Source: Candidatus Omnitrophota bacterium
GTDB taxonomy: Bacteria > Omnitrophota > Gorgyraeia > JABMRN01 > RBG-13-46-9
DNA: 40,028 bases
Assembly: GCA_030605095.1 (NCBI GenBank)
Contig: JAUWBJ010000004.1
Location: 1 to 40,028 of the forward strand
Direction of reading: 5' to 3'
In this document: piece after piece, positions 14,201 through 19,119 of the stretch
How the letters are laid out: every line of letters begins with the position of its first letter
Position numbering within the stretch: the first letter of the stretch is position 1
Program-made: the position numbers and the translations under genes
The notes under the pieces: model-generated
Told to the model about the DNA's origin: nothing
Database searches by the model: none
The model's input: only the letters and a program-made list of their open reading frames with translations

Positions 14201-17130
14201 TAACCACTAGAGAATATACAATTGGTAGGATTAATTTGGGAGATTTTCAATTTCAAGACGTAGGAACAACTATATTCAATTGGCTGGCTAATCACGCATT
14301 GAGAAATGGTGTAAATAAAATTGCAGTTAATTATACAAGTAGGCCAACCATGTTTCATATTATGCAGTCTATTATTGATGAGAATCTGGGCGATATTTCT
14401 ACGGAAGAAGGTACGTTTTATGCAGAGACAAAAGATGGAGGAGGTATACAAATCAGAGTTAGCAATGGAATTGTTGAAAGCTGTGACATAGAAGGACTAG
14501 AAAGAAAGACATTTGAGATCGAGGATAATAGATACGTTAAAATAGGCGGCGAAATTATTGGCGAATTATTGTCGTTTCCGGCGATAGAAATAAAAGGGAC
14601 ACCCAACCCCTTTAACATATGGATCGACCCATCCGGCGCAATAACGCAATACTGGGCGAAGAGCCAGGAGTTGAGAAGGAGGATTTACAGAGATGGCACA
14701 CAGGTAGATTTTGTCTATGATGGCGATGAGCTCACCGGCGTAACTGGCACATATGAGGCGCTCGATAATGCGGCGAGAGATACTGAGATGGCGGAAGTTT
14801 GTCCCGAATTCCGCCTGCTCGCAATAGAGGCGCTCGCCGCACTCGGCACGAAGGAAGCAGTAGAGTCTATTATGGATGTGATTGAGAGCGTGGACCCAAG
14901 CAAAGCTGCCGAAAAGGAACTTTGTAAAAAAGCATGTCAAGCTCTTCTGGATATGACTCTGGCTGCCGGCCAGAACCTCGGCGAATTAATATACATGCGC
15001 GGCCAGCAGTTCTTCAACAACTGGGCAGAAGGTCTAAAGGCTCTTGGCAAGCGATATATAAAAGACCCAACAAAGTATAAAGCAACCCATCTTCCCAATG
15101 ACATCATCATCCTCAATATCGACCATCCCGATCATAGGACTAAAAGCGCCTCTTGGAATTCTAATTGGGCGTTTGTTAATAAGGTTATATTGAATGAACT
15201 AAAAAGAGGAAAGACAAAAGCAGAAAATGCCCAATATGCAGAACTGTATAAAAAGATAGATGAGGAGATTTTATCGTCTCATGATCATATGCATTCATTG
15301 ATAGACTATTTAGGATATTATTATGGAGACTTCGTTTTTGGCTATACACAAATAGGAAGATATTTAAGCAAGATTTTAGGTGAAATTCGTAAACTTGGAT
15401 TGCCTACTGAAAAAGGAACATACTCTCGGATTATAACTGAACTGAAAAAAGGCGCACTCAACTACAACGCCATAAAAGCCACGATTGCGCATGAGAAGAC
15501 GCATCAGGTAATCCTTTCGAAATATGATACAGAGGAGTACTGGGATGTTGTGAATATGTTTACCTCCGCCGGCGAAAATTGGAGAAAAACAAAGAAAGAG
15601 TTCTACAGGAAACAAGTGGAGCATCCTGGCTTGGATGACAATGACATAAATCTGATGTCGGATGCCCAAATTGAGATGGCCTTAGCTCTCACAGGCGATT
15701 GGGGCGAGTCCGAATTCACCGATACCTTTACGGCACCACTTATCGGACAACCTGCCATTCCGTTACTTTTCTCTAGAGGCAAGGTTATCAGACTGCGGAA
15801 GAAGACTGACACAACATTTGAAGTTACATTTGATGGTATTGAGACATATACAATCGGAATACCTGGCCAGGATGAAGTGGTCTACGTTCCAACTAAAGCC
15901 ATCACTATTGAACTAACAGATGGTGGACACTTCCACATCAAGACTAGAATTGTGAACAAACGAAGGCTTGTCAATGAGATGCTCGGTCTCTTCATCAATA
16001 ATAGAATACATATGACAAGACACGGAAAGCCGAAGGAGGGAAACGAGACCTTTGTGGCGAATGTCTCAGCTATCGTGGAATGGAGTCGGAACTTTAATGA
16101 GCCGGCTAATGAAGGTAATTCTATAACGCTCCTTACCCCTCGGTACAACAACGTTAAGATCACAAAGAAAGCCGGAAATATATTCGAAGTTGAGCCTGCC
16201 GGAAAAGACCCGCTCACAAAATTAATACCGGCCAACGGCCAAATCTCTTACTTCCCCGAATACGGCATTATGATTGGCAGAACAGAGGCCGGTCAGCTCT
16301 ACATCAAGATGCTCAAAGACGAACTTATGGACATAGGGCTTAACAAGCCCTTCAGCGCTGCCCTCGATGCCGCCTCAAACGGCGTCGACGACGCCATCAA
16401 CTCCTCGAGCAGAAGCGATGATATAGTAAATGACATAGACAGGTTCGCAGAAAAGAGATCGGTTACGCAAGCCGAAGTTATGCCGCCTGTTATCAAGCAG
16501 TCATTCCTAAGAGACCTTACCAAGCCCGAGCAGTTAACCCAAAACATGATAGAGGCAATACTTTCGATTCTGCTTTCGGGGAAGAAGTTAGTGCTGATGT
16601 TTGATAGCGGAATAGGGGGCTTACAGAGCTCCTCTCCTTTAGGTGTTTTCAGAAGCTTGAAAATGCTTAAAAAAAACAAAAACTTCAAAAAGCTTTTAAA
16701 GAATCTTGTTATTGTCGAGACGACGGCAGAGAATATGCATAATAAAATCCAGAAGTATTTCGGAGAAGAAAATACCGAAGTACTTGTATATGCCAGAGAG
16801 TCAGAAAGAGAAACATTACAGAAGCTCGAAGACAAAACGAGAATAAATCTTTTCTATATCAATGAAAAGGGATTCACGCCTGATTCATGGTACCCACTTA
16901 CCGAAATCGTAATGCTTACATTGGTCAAGCACCTAAATGGTTATAGCAAGGATGAATTACTTGCTAGCATTGACAAATCAAATATAAAGCTGGATCAATT
17001 AAATATAGCGTCGATAACAGGAAATGAAGTCATTTTGATATTCAAGCTTTTGCCCAATGCCAAGCCGTATAGTCCGCAGGAACTAAGGAAGAAAAACGCA
17101 AGACTAAAACGGCTTGTCAAATCGGCATAA
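1..17130 (+). CDS. Giant multidomain protein, 3' part (>=5709 aa; N-terminus outside window)
   Basis: Frame 1 is open from base 1 (QKLKSLEDRDILPKLAEVRKTENALEKAHEYEKTGD-) into the 109..17130 ORF and stops at TAA 17128-17130. The TTG at 109 is only the first permitted start in the window. Confidence 0.95.
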   Translation, partial: QKLKSLEDRDILPKLAEVRKTENALEKAHEYEKTGDLRRALRKINKALGKKPKDTTELLAAKKRIARIIKRNRMVSHAEKLFDTDDLEAAENALKELEVHFCGPNIEVTEEVMQKKTGSDKEGFKAWQQLKVSINNLRQQAEKRKEQLNKAELLLEKEDFAGAAAKVDEATKYGGPSTDTNSLLKRIEDTERQKDNIAIIDTSLDEIKADLNENKIDIEDLGDYTSRLEGQMKKIQKIDWKNYKQKLEKKSGQIQRSITSKRKSISKINQGRKSRIIQRLGELGNELKTLEAPKDIVALKKKVATQKNAVKNVLSRNIRKELTLSCEVLKVKIESKANQAVEKRIKEIPESLHAVDEEIPEAQTLEETRALRERLNAVNRGINQVLQEEEKERLLGLYQEVSGRLSEKHEDLKKKVGNETRKIETALRTLDGQFMPKYADLSREELEELKKEIDEVPSTEAQERLRKSVAEVRESIDNKLELYKKTIREKKIIDEMKRTIQIHINAVKGWYITERNGMLNTGVTPEQVAKGGYELLNRLDRTVPVSAEFYDKYEKELNAAVAAKNKALEEAKKERETSRPVEERQVRQEAEEGALTYLANLEEKIDQAASPSELRKLQQAIEHIPEDIWQCLSSEQRMDIKEEQARMNSDIDTILAEKKEAAASVLAGLPKKYKKLNAAVRKLINATMRGDEKAAEEAHAKIAEEYAKVVEDMDPDDKQKYQDAISFQQKPRGKTAFVITRLLVILVPLVVLAALGIHYWPQISPYIQEALRHYQVSIGASGLHQTVQYASVIPNNLLINIIGLIILGFHFFSKYLESMEFLLSEENPTLHTTPSPHLGWLPLGSPFTAFLSGVPAGGRQDRESQPDDDAIANGDEVSGEELSGDELLYAEIYKLTSILIGNPDKAERQEAGEELYQIRQSQPELVDSKIEYMMEEAGKVGTEAKAIGRRIEILRLVIKGVSQHRVEIDKEIGNGMVSRWEEGKRNISAPNLKKLADYFDVKPTLIYRGKTLIEAIKETRPDARGGRIRILRYSKGFLQWELARELGVTRQAVTAWEENQPLKPASLLILANYFGRDESIFVEEPTLIYKGKTLVDALKDASTIGEKIVILRYSKGLRIEGLADETGIPLKYLSDYERGLKPPEPEDLAILADYFELDLTLLDKAASPEEIVILLINKLERARIATMMERIVRALNSVSLKKTFMAYDIYYTSQAIRDKIARFMPFIETGSYPVGITMKNGVTLLPDNMLTNPHVMSQVEDKYGDNFWSDAQATVDFLTESDPLPEKADLIMVLRGEDLELAREAARMFMAGKASKILLSGGQGQRISEDRESEAERYREEIKAVIMDEYGKDEFDAEMIIRNNVLIVERESDSLIYDMIHSLYTLEGEAWWIDPPRSRSVILMQTPLLLKRSAATFLKQFPENVTLYRHSYKTINLAAESDLIKRGEIIAEAWDELERLEKYGPGSSGTGDAVGVRMPAQVQAFRDNVTPILEAMRTALFFHEMLHVVLNSIYSESPEDNAVLTAVAGLGSGFDWSRLRSELGVMGWQRGEESLTEYRVRLLNEALAKILELEYLSRRDWPTGDFSAKLQSLYNLLGLTDDDSRDFWMKRQPTDTALTGLQQAIHDTFMSHDLLNPHRLAAIANGDELSNEDEQLSKDIYILSDTLINSSDKAERRKDGERLYQICKSPEVNPFSLIKYMMGKAETIGRRVECLRFINNLTPEEPESASGVSADVIEKLENDGYVIYPPGALFKLAEYYKIDPILIYKGKTLMNAIKDTARDDIGARIRILCHSKGKTQEELEDILGVNRGFVAQWQNNVVRPSLQYLAKMSEYFDKEVIIIYKGNTLTEALKSAATDGEKIDILRHSKLLTQIELASGIAVRGISESTISGWENNIIPLNVEDFLIVADYFDVDITLLCGMETREAIKAALTVIAIPEVDYRRKDKIATILHKIGISSKTGRPLEDGIFAISQDEMDNITRHVDPAERIGLHEYTLGGGLVLHTQDASEKEVREGLAHACNRTIFTEDWDEDTQKFNGDTAAFLDSTICISDYDFYEELKVLFNIPVACVEANTNVEKQYAYILDEALAKLTVYEYLKKENTPLTRREGDNLTQLIKIFDLEYDESTYRYTSKTLEGFNSLRQRIFDAHELHVKPILAAIANGDDLSDEDEQLIYILSDILINSPDRAERRKAGERLYQICQSRTEILDSLINDLMDKVAGVGRKIEILQYLNNVTQVALADDIGVTVSVIEDWEEEFEIPAQEDIDKIADCFDMELVSLNPDDDSITPDSQGKDKGPIIKSILIAILSFLSLSVLLAMKPQGEIGWALPVTLILLTILLTAVIYGVISAIGRIVKRKQMMYLFTMPETSKFRPGEQILFASCDTYVDRLDEDKIGTFLEKIARTIEKAAKVYEKRTGKKALVAALSYATTKQGARLSRDPFVRYMEKAVEIVRERSPRINVLGVTQFDAAIRRKVFLDKTKSNFAPKGFPVNVFVFPNSQSFEIAKDVMDFFRSNPTIGEKSELPGKYLEELERIAESKQARIVIPESTNPLVLAAVARFLKKELGEVVLLGKRSEIISVASEKGINIREAEIIDPEEDPEELNEIVKYYCERQALGERTKKAKEVARRILKRKVVRYGAGMVALGKADCMVAGSVYDSADVITAIKMLVGMDEDVETLSGGFLMCSQSKDVGTDGKLILSDIAFTECPKDAKELSDIAVNTAQDVATYIGPNVKLAFVSGKNVESSKIREAIEITREAIGNKFDIDGSITIDGPIGLDEALKGGYNAIIFPDLNAANSAYKMLQGICKFDGLGIISGECSKPVFDMSRGADINEIYSSMVLACCGVKAKSPDDVQTLINTIESESGITTKSQKRIQAAAQTLNNLPQSANFLEYGVHLVPQSVLDKIADVLPSIEVDPDNPARGLAMKSGIILISKFEEPITPAEKEYLRMRYGTDWISADEPTKKAWRQDMRQSVFIHEIDHQIFDTILKNNPELIKNALLTQVVTHVKGTSLLGVTDKNELIALLKDSEELKSLNKELARFDQLMFLRDLLDVNGKIAFDASAKPGDEWLKLKIVLGIREITRTIIRGDKSKEITGLFSSNNSIFALMDEIDRISFENGLMSPGLLHAIADGEINVALIVDNYISSNPEMADLRSALVEILEICRDIDVLIQVRDMLKENLITKNDVRHRLILISHSEDYKPDETFEAIHRMLSEGLITTEDIETKLAPLAERAEHSAFLAFQTLYHMLKRAKEEGVDKETAFERLQAVADEVGDDAGYVFHQIWDNWMKYWSERRQAYAMTFDDIPTYILPVAQKCKDWTAFYLSVQEYVINKEELLKVLSLPLTGRKAAKAYELKEELTRDYREPAIFTEAEFDEYIIPIIQKSGLPIRDPVRYVKNMLKDGYITKPQILTHLVPIANNALNSTGKTFGNIYAMLNTGLLTADQIKTLIIPTSENAKRRTGIVLKQAYELLSGEEESTLPLSYIMTVSDIPVLGNLQTSDGLRQELDKFKSNMLGSGATKEAVVSYLHDLLSLDCNKENITQYFFILRSRIGKINADLFVARYEPLRNKLGDDISWLIPAFADLFGVDTARGNTRFISNTEFNRILDKIETGLEDIKQLVEVSVSKEPILYNLLLAKLLMYGNIKELVYRDESPYRATLALKNLNVDAFVNINDWHNVRDALHNIRTKASSTRWSAFGARIRDKIGYYVSDILADDTLVEIYADEIAQVLGDIFGRNGGFEEEFKNVYYMKGEGIEYKLLSRNADELKLGNRTGDCTATNRQNFWSLPTWMSHLGYQILQVYKDGRFVEKMHLIITDSVGVPGITIDAHEAVPQTVESGGRHVSGDPKLIRTREEIFQAGMLMVKKIASRLGIPKDEIYANGISGRKWIKKFYEEDFTTTTHLQHFRFLDGVAPSKYFFDKEFHLPFQDPKIYIQTFGTGQLSPEVREAVSRIEEQLNAYIERHPESELAIAVKEGDRARASQLIAEDENFAKEISEFTNVLDEQSPPMTIQDVYSLLYSPTLREGNANAFVIDDGSLEGYESKLIEKASSASCHIDTRLAAISVLGMFFDSANALGALKELVGGDTGYPRDSDEDKRIRAVAKHPPAETDDDTASASWTCDPEAEGTLPPGINKDGRVVREQEILQKADAEDGFTIHKITGVNKEYTIRIADSILSDGHFRAILQRALAQAEKEGLDNRIPLTFIDADFIVDSDGNAHLAGDCKMNSIVALKKRYRAILQAVEDQIPGASDILLQVLIEHELRHENPNITDNETQLTQIDIARLRALLGEDNQVIVNVARVFDEMEIISDNFVDMLLQSVVRSIYDEIKEETREDITLSQVLTEGDVYCLRNEIGNVSDIKNKLRDEIGQFLFGAKENEAIPSPEEEKVVENALSLVKEKIESMGYSYSQPRIMYVKPGVFPDIAYFFRSYNTVVLQVGQDSRNLEGDVIHEVLHGNQRGFAPRVLSDGMTTYIQAMILMERDGIRDFSLEAFGENLMRILDGFDDSEIGPFSYPYEVLTIAVAVDSLGLKPLADAYFNGDYTGIEGSMHKEKWQELIDLANDFEGKEYEELDPYLDSVLEIFGRNAIEALGQLGTPEAARVLTRFVKSASDRTSEVVQAAIQALHTGEYVDKMDTRSEFDENGRISQVIDRHSRVIEKYEYEGDTDEIKKVTLMNVKTGKTVELVVSDPDAPIFTFDVYVDGEKIELLQPQPDVYQEVSLRVILTTREYTIGRINLGDFQFQDVGTTIFNWLANHALRNGVNKIAVNYTSRPTMFHIMQSIIDENLGDISTEEGTFYAETKDGGGIQIRVSNGIVESCDIEGLERKTFEIEDNRYVKIGGEIIGELLSFPAIEIKGTPNPFNIWIDPSGAITQYWAKSQELRRRIYRDGTQVDFVYDGDELTGVTGTYEALDNAARDTEMAEVCPEFRLLAIEALAALGTKEAVESIMDVIESVDPSKAAEKELCKKACQALLDMTLAAGQNLGELIYMRGQQFFNNWAEGLKALGKRYIKDPTKYKATHLPNDIIILNIDHPDHRTKSASWNSNWAFVNKVILNELKRGKTKAENAQYAELYKKIDEEILSSHDHMHSLIDYLGYYYGDFVFGYTQIGRYLSKILGEIRKLGLPTEKGTYSRIITELKKGALNYNAIKATIAHEKTHQVILSKYDTEEYWDVVNMFTSAGENWRKTKKEFYRKQVEHPGLDDNDINLMSDAQIEMALALTGDWGESEFTDTFTAPLIGQPAIPLLFSRGKVIRLRKKTDTTFEVTFDGIETYTIGIPGQDEVVYVPTKAITIELTDGGHFHIKTRIVNKRRLVNEMLGLFINNRIHMTRHGKPKEGNETFVANVSAIVEWSRNFNEPANEGNSITLLTPRYNNVKITKKAGNIFEVEPAGKDPLTKLIPANGQISYFPEYGIMIGRTEAGQLYIKMLKDELMDIGLNKPFSAALDAASNGVDDAINSSSRSDDIVNDIDRFAEKRSVTQAEVMPPVIKQSFLRDLTKPEQLTQNMIEAILSILLSGKKLVLMFDSGIGGLQSSSPLGVFRSLKMLKKNKNFKKLLKNLVIVETTAENMHNKIQKYFGEENTEVLVYARESERETLQKLEDKTRINLFYINEKGFTPDSWYPLTEIVMLTLVKHLNGYSKDELLASIDKSNIKLDQLNIASITGNEVILIFKLLPNAKPYSPQELRKKNARLKRLVKSA
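2203..2445 (+). other. Two predicted transmembrane segments in giant protein
   Basis: TAFVITRLLVILVPLVVLAALGIHYW and NLLINIIGLIILGFHFF hydrophobic runs. Confidence 0.7.
2842..3498 (+). other. Three tandem XRE/Cro-C1-type HTH modules (cluster A)
   Basis: Repeated pattern R-I-x-I-L-R-x-S-K-G ... LAxxxGVxxxxVxxWExxxxxPxxxxLxxLAxYFxxxxxLIYKGKTLxxALK. Confidence 0.75.
3850..4390 (+). other. YdcF / DUF218 (ElyC-SanA-like) domain in giant protein
   Basis: KADLIMVLRGEDLELAREAARMFMAGKASKILLSGGQG...ERESDSLIYDM...SVILMQTPLLLKRSAATFLKQFP resembles YdcF-like folds. Confidence 0.6.
4507..4521 (+). other. Zincin-like HExxH motif 1 (HEMLH)
   Basis: In-frame FFHEMLHVVLNSIY in the giant ORF. Confidence 0.6.
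5125..5765 (+). other. Three tandem XRE-type HTH modules (cluster B)
   Basis: Same pattern as cluster A: RVECLRFINN..., RIRILCHSKGKTQEELEDILGVNRGFVAQWQ..., KIDILRHSKLLTQIELASGI...STISGWENN. Confidence 0.7.
6676..6850 (+). other. Single XRE-type HTH module (cluster C)
   Basis: RKIEILQYLNNVTQVALADDIGVTVSVIEDWEEEFEIPAQEDIDKIADCFDMELVSL. Confidence 0.65.
6900..7065 (+). other. Transmembrane hairpin in giant protein
   Basis: IIKSILIAILSFLSLSVLLAM and ALPVTLILLTILLTAVIYGVISAI. Confidence 0.7.
7120..7545 (+). other. Phosphotransacetylase-like C-terminal half-domain
   Basis: ALSYATTKQG...VREKSPR-like segment...GVTQFDAAIRRKVFLDKTKSN...VNVFVFPNSQSFEIAKDV resembles Pta C-terminal motifs (LSYSTKGS, GELQFDAA, NVFVFPNLEAGN). 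Confidence 0.6.
7624..8556 (+). other. Complete phosphotransacetylase (PTA/PTB-family)-like domain embedded in giant protein
   Basis: ARIVIPESTNPLVLAAVARFLKKELGEVVLLGKRSEI...KADCMVAGSVYDSADVITAIKMLVGMDEDVETLSGGFLM...LSDIAFTECPKDAKELSDIAVNTAQDVATYIGPNVKLAFVS...DGSITIDGPIGLDEAL...NAIIFPDLNAANSAYKMLQ. Confidence 0.75.
8947..8961 (+). other. Zincin-like HExxH motif 2 (HEIDH)
   Basis: In-frame SVFIHEIDHQIFDTIL. Confidence 0.6.
12805..12819 (+). other. Zincin-like HExxH motif 3 (HELRH)
   Basis: In-frame LIEHELRHENPNITDNETQLTQID. Confidence 0.6.
13378..13392 (+). other. Zincin-like HExxH motif 4 (HEVLH)
   Basis: In-frame GDVIHEVLHGNQRGFAPRVLSDGMTTYIQ. Confidence 0.65.
15490..15504 (+). other. Zincin-like HExxH motif 5 (HEKTH)
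   Basis: In-frame KATIAHEKTHQVILSKYD. Confidence 0.6.
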
Positions 17131-17134
17131 CGAT

Positions 17135-17201
17135 TTTTGGCCCGGGATTAACGGTGGTATCGTCCTTCCCTAAGCGGGGCGATACCCCTCCCGGGCCAAA
17201 A
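17135..17201 (+). terminator. Compound hairpin after giant gene
   Basis: Outer arms TTTTGGCCCGGGA (17135-17147) and TCCCGGGCCAAAA (17189-17201) are fully complementary. Inner arms GGTATCGTCC (17156-17165) and GGGCGATACC (17177-17186) pair with one G-U. Confidence 0.75.
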
Positions 17202-17235
17202 TTTGTTAGTATATAAAAAAGTTTGATGGGGGGAC

Positions 17236-17264
17236 TTGACGATGTAGTAATTGTCAGGTATACT
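17236..17264 (+). promoter_or_regulatory. Sigma70-type promoter
   Basis: TTGACG (17236-17241), 17-nt spacer, TATACT (17259-17264). Confidence 0.75.
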
Positions 17265-17290
17265 TGAAGTAAATTGAGGAGAATAGTGTT

Positions 17291-17335
17291 ATGGCCTTCA
17301 AGGTCGAAGGCCTGTTTTTTATCCGCAGTAATTAA
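17291..17335 (+). CDS. Putative 14-aa leader peptide MAFKVEGLFFIRSN
   Basis: ATG 9 nt after GAGGAG (17276-17281), just downstream of the promoter; stop TAA 17333-17335. Confidence 0.45.
   Translation: MAFKVEGLFFIRSN
17293..17320 (+). terminator. Intrinsic terminator / attenuator hairpin in 5' leader
   Basis: GGCCTTC (17293-17299), 6-nt loop, GAAGGCC (17306-17312), then TGTTTTTT. Confidence 0.7.
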
Positions 17336-17374
17336 AAAGTTTTAAAAAGTATTTTTTGTAGAAAGGAGTTAATA

Positions 17375-17749
17375 ATGAGAGAACTAATATTTAAGAACTT
17401 AACGACTCCTACCTCTAAAAAAAGAGATATCTCCGTAGAAGAAGTTGTAGAGAGAAATGGACTAATTTCTTCAACTAAGAAAAGGTCCATCTATTTTATA
17501 AGAGGGGCCCGTCGTATAAAATCCAAAGGCGAACTCAAAAAATGGATAGATACGAGGAAGAAGAATCCCGATTTAAATAAAAAATTCTTCCATATATTAC
17601 GGAATTATTCGGATAAAAATAAACAAGATAAATTAATGTGCAAGATGAGGGGCTCTTTCTATGTAATCTCAGGCGAGTCCGCATATAATATTGTATTTGT
17701 GCACGCGATAAAAATAAGCTATCGGCAAGCTCATGGCAAGCCGGCTTAA
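17375..17749 (+). CDS. Uncharacterised 124-aa basic protein
   Basis: ORF with strong SD (GAAAGGAG) 7-8 nt before ATG; no family recognised. Confidence 0.75.
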   Translation: MRELIFKNLTTPTSKKRDISVEEVVERNGLISSTKKRSIYFIRGARRIKSKGELKKWIDTRKKNPDLNKKFFHILRNYSDKNKQDKLMCKMRGSFYVISGESAYNIVFVHAIKISYRQAHGKPA

Positions 17750-17760
17750 GGAGAAGTAAA

Positions 17761-17889
17761 ATGCACATACCTATTGTAGAAAATTACAAAAGCATATTCC
17801 ACATAGCGATATTTTTTATCGCTATGTTTAAGATTCACGCTATTGGCAGGAAGTTAAACCTGCTTGAAAAGACATTTGTAAATAAATAA
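17761..17889 (+). CDS. Putative 42-aa single-TM small protein
   Basis: AAGGAG SD upstream of ATG; MHIPIVENYKSIFHIAIFFIAMFKIHAIGRKLNLLEKTFVNK*; 11 nt after the 124-aa ORF. Below the ORF-track length cutoff. Confidence 0.5.
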   Translation: MHIPIVENYKSIFHIAIFFIAMFKIHAIGRKLNLLEKTFVNK

Positions 17890-17925
17890 AGCCCACGAAA
17901 TAAAAAATTAAAGCGGGACTTTTAG

Positions 17926-17956
17926 GGGAAGCATAAATTTTATGCTTCCCTTTTTT
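17926..17956 (+). terminator. Intrinsic terminator
   Basis: GGGAAGCATAAA / TTTATGCTTCCC hairpin followed by TTTTTT. Confidence 0.85.
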
Positions 17957-18088
17957 ATAATCTAAACCCTTTTCATTTGACTATGACTTGTCTATATGAT
18001 AATATTTGGTCTATATATGAACCCCGCCCTTCCTAATTATTATATTGTTATGATAGATTTTTTATTAATAGAAAGAAGTTTGTTAAAA

Positions 18089-18133
18089 ATGAAGAAAAAA
18101 ATAAAAAGTAAAAGAAAAGGAAGGGCGGGGTGA
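18089..18133 (+). CDS. Putative 14-aa basic leader peptide MKKKIKSKRKGRAG
   Basis: ATG 18089; stop TGA 18131-18133 overlaps the gpsA GTG start (GTGA). Confidence 0.4.
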   Translation: MKKKIKSKRKGRAG

Positions 18134-19119
18134 AGCAGAAAATTGCGGTTCTTGGAGATGGCGGATGGGGAACCACGGTAGCCATTCTTCTATCTAATAA
18201 AGGGTATGATGTTACTCTGTGGGGGGTATTTCCCGATTATATCGCTCTTTTACAGAAAGAGAGGGTCAATAACAAGTTTCTTCCCGGGATAAAGATACCC
18301 GAGGCAGTCTATTTGACATCGGATATAAACCGGATATCACAGGATGCTACTTTCGTAATTGCTATACCATCTAAATACTTACGCGAAACTATCTCCTGCT
18401 TTAAAGGCAAGGTTGGCGAAAAAATCATTTCTCTTACGAAAGGCATAGAGACAAAGACGCTAAAAAGGCCGTCTGAAGTTATATCAGAGGTTTTGGGAAA
18501 CTCAAAAATAAGCGTTCTTTCGGGTCCGAGCATATCGTTCGAGGTGGCCAGGAATCTCCCAACCACGCTTGTGGCGGCTTCCGATGACCGGGCTCTTGCT
18601 AAAGAGATGCAGGGCATTTTCACCACGCCGAATTTTAGAGTTTATACATCAAGCGATTTAATCGGCGTCGAATTGGGAGGCGCTTTAAAAAACATTATAG
18701 CTATTGCGGCGGGTATCTCCGATGGCATGGGTTTTGGCGTAAATACGAAAGCAGCGCTTTTAACGCGGGGATTGGCGGAAATCATTCGCCTGGGAACGAA
18801 AATGGGCGCCAAAAAGGAGACGTTCTTCGGTTTAAGCGGCTTGGGAGACCTTGCTACAACGTGTATGAGCCCTCATTCAAGAAACCGCCGGCTCGGCGAA
18901 GAAATAGGAAAGGGAAAGAAGCTTAAAGCTCTTTTAAAAGAGACTGAAATGATAATCGAGGGCATAACTACGACGAAATCTACTTATGAGCTGTCTAAAA
19001 AATTTGGCGTGGAGATGCCCATAACGGAAAAGATTTATGAAGTTTTATATACGGGTAAAAACCCAAAAGATGCCGTTAGGGAGTTAATGACGAGAGCCCT
19101 TAAAGCGGAGGGAATATGA
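18130..19119 (+). CDS. gpsA: Glycerol-3-phosphate dehydrogenase [NAD(P)+]
   Basis: KIAVLGDGGWGTTVAILL ... LSGPSISFEVA ... ELGGALKNIIAIAAGI; GTG start. Confidence 0.95.
   Translation: MKQKIAVLGDGGWGTTVAILLSNKGYDVTLWGVFPDYIALLQKERVNNKFLPGIKIPEAVYLTSDINRISQDATFVIAIPSKYLRETISCFKGKVGEKIISLTKGIETKTLKRPSEVISEVLGNSKISVLSGPSISFEVARNLPTTLVAASDDRALAKEMQGIFTTPNFRVYTSSDLIGVELGGALKNIIAIAAGISDGMGFGVNTKAALLTRGLAEIIRLGTKMGAKKETFFGLSGLGDLATTCMSPHSRNRRLGEEIGKGKKLKALLKETEMIIEGITTTKSTYELSKKFGVEMPITEKIYEVLYTGKNPKDAVRELMTRALKAEGI

Noticed and set aside
84-16835. Many minus-strand and short plus-strand ORFs of 60-240 aa overlapping the giant gene
   Set aside because: Shadow ORFs of a continuous coding frame; low-complexity Ser/Leu/Phe-rich translations without RBS or recognisable domains.
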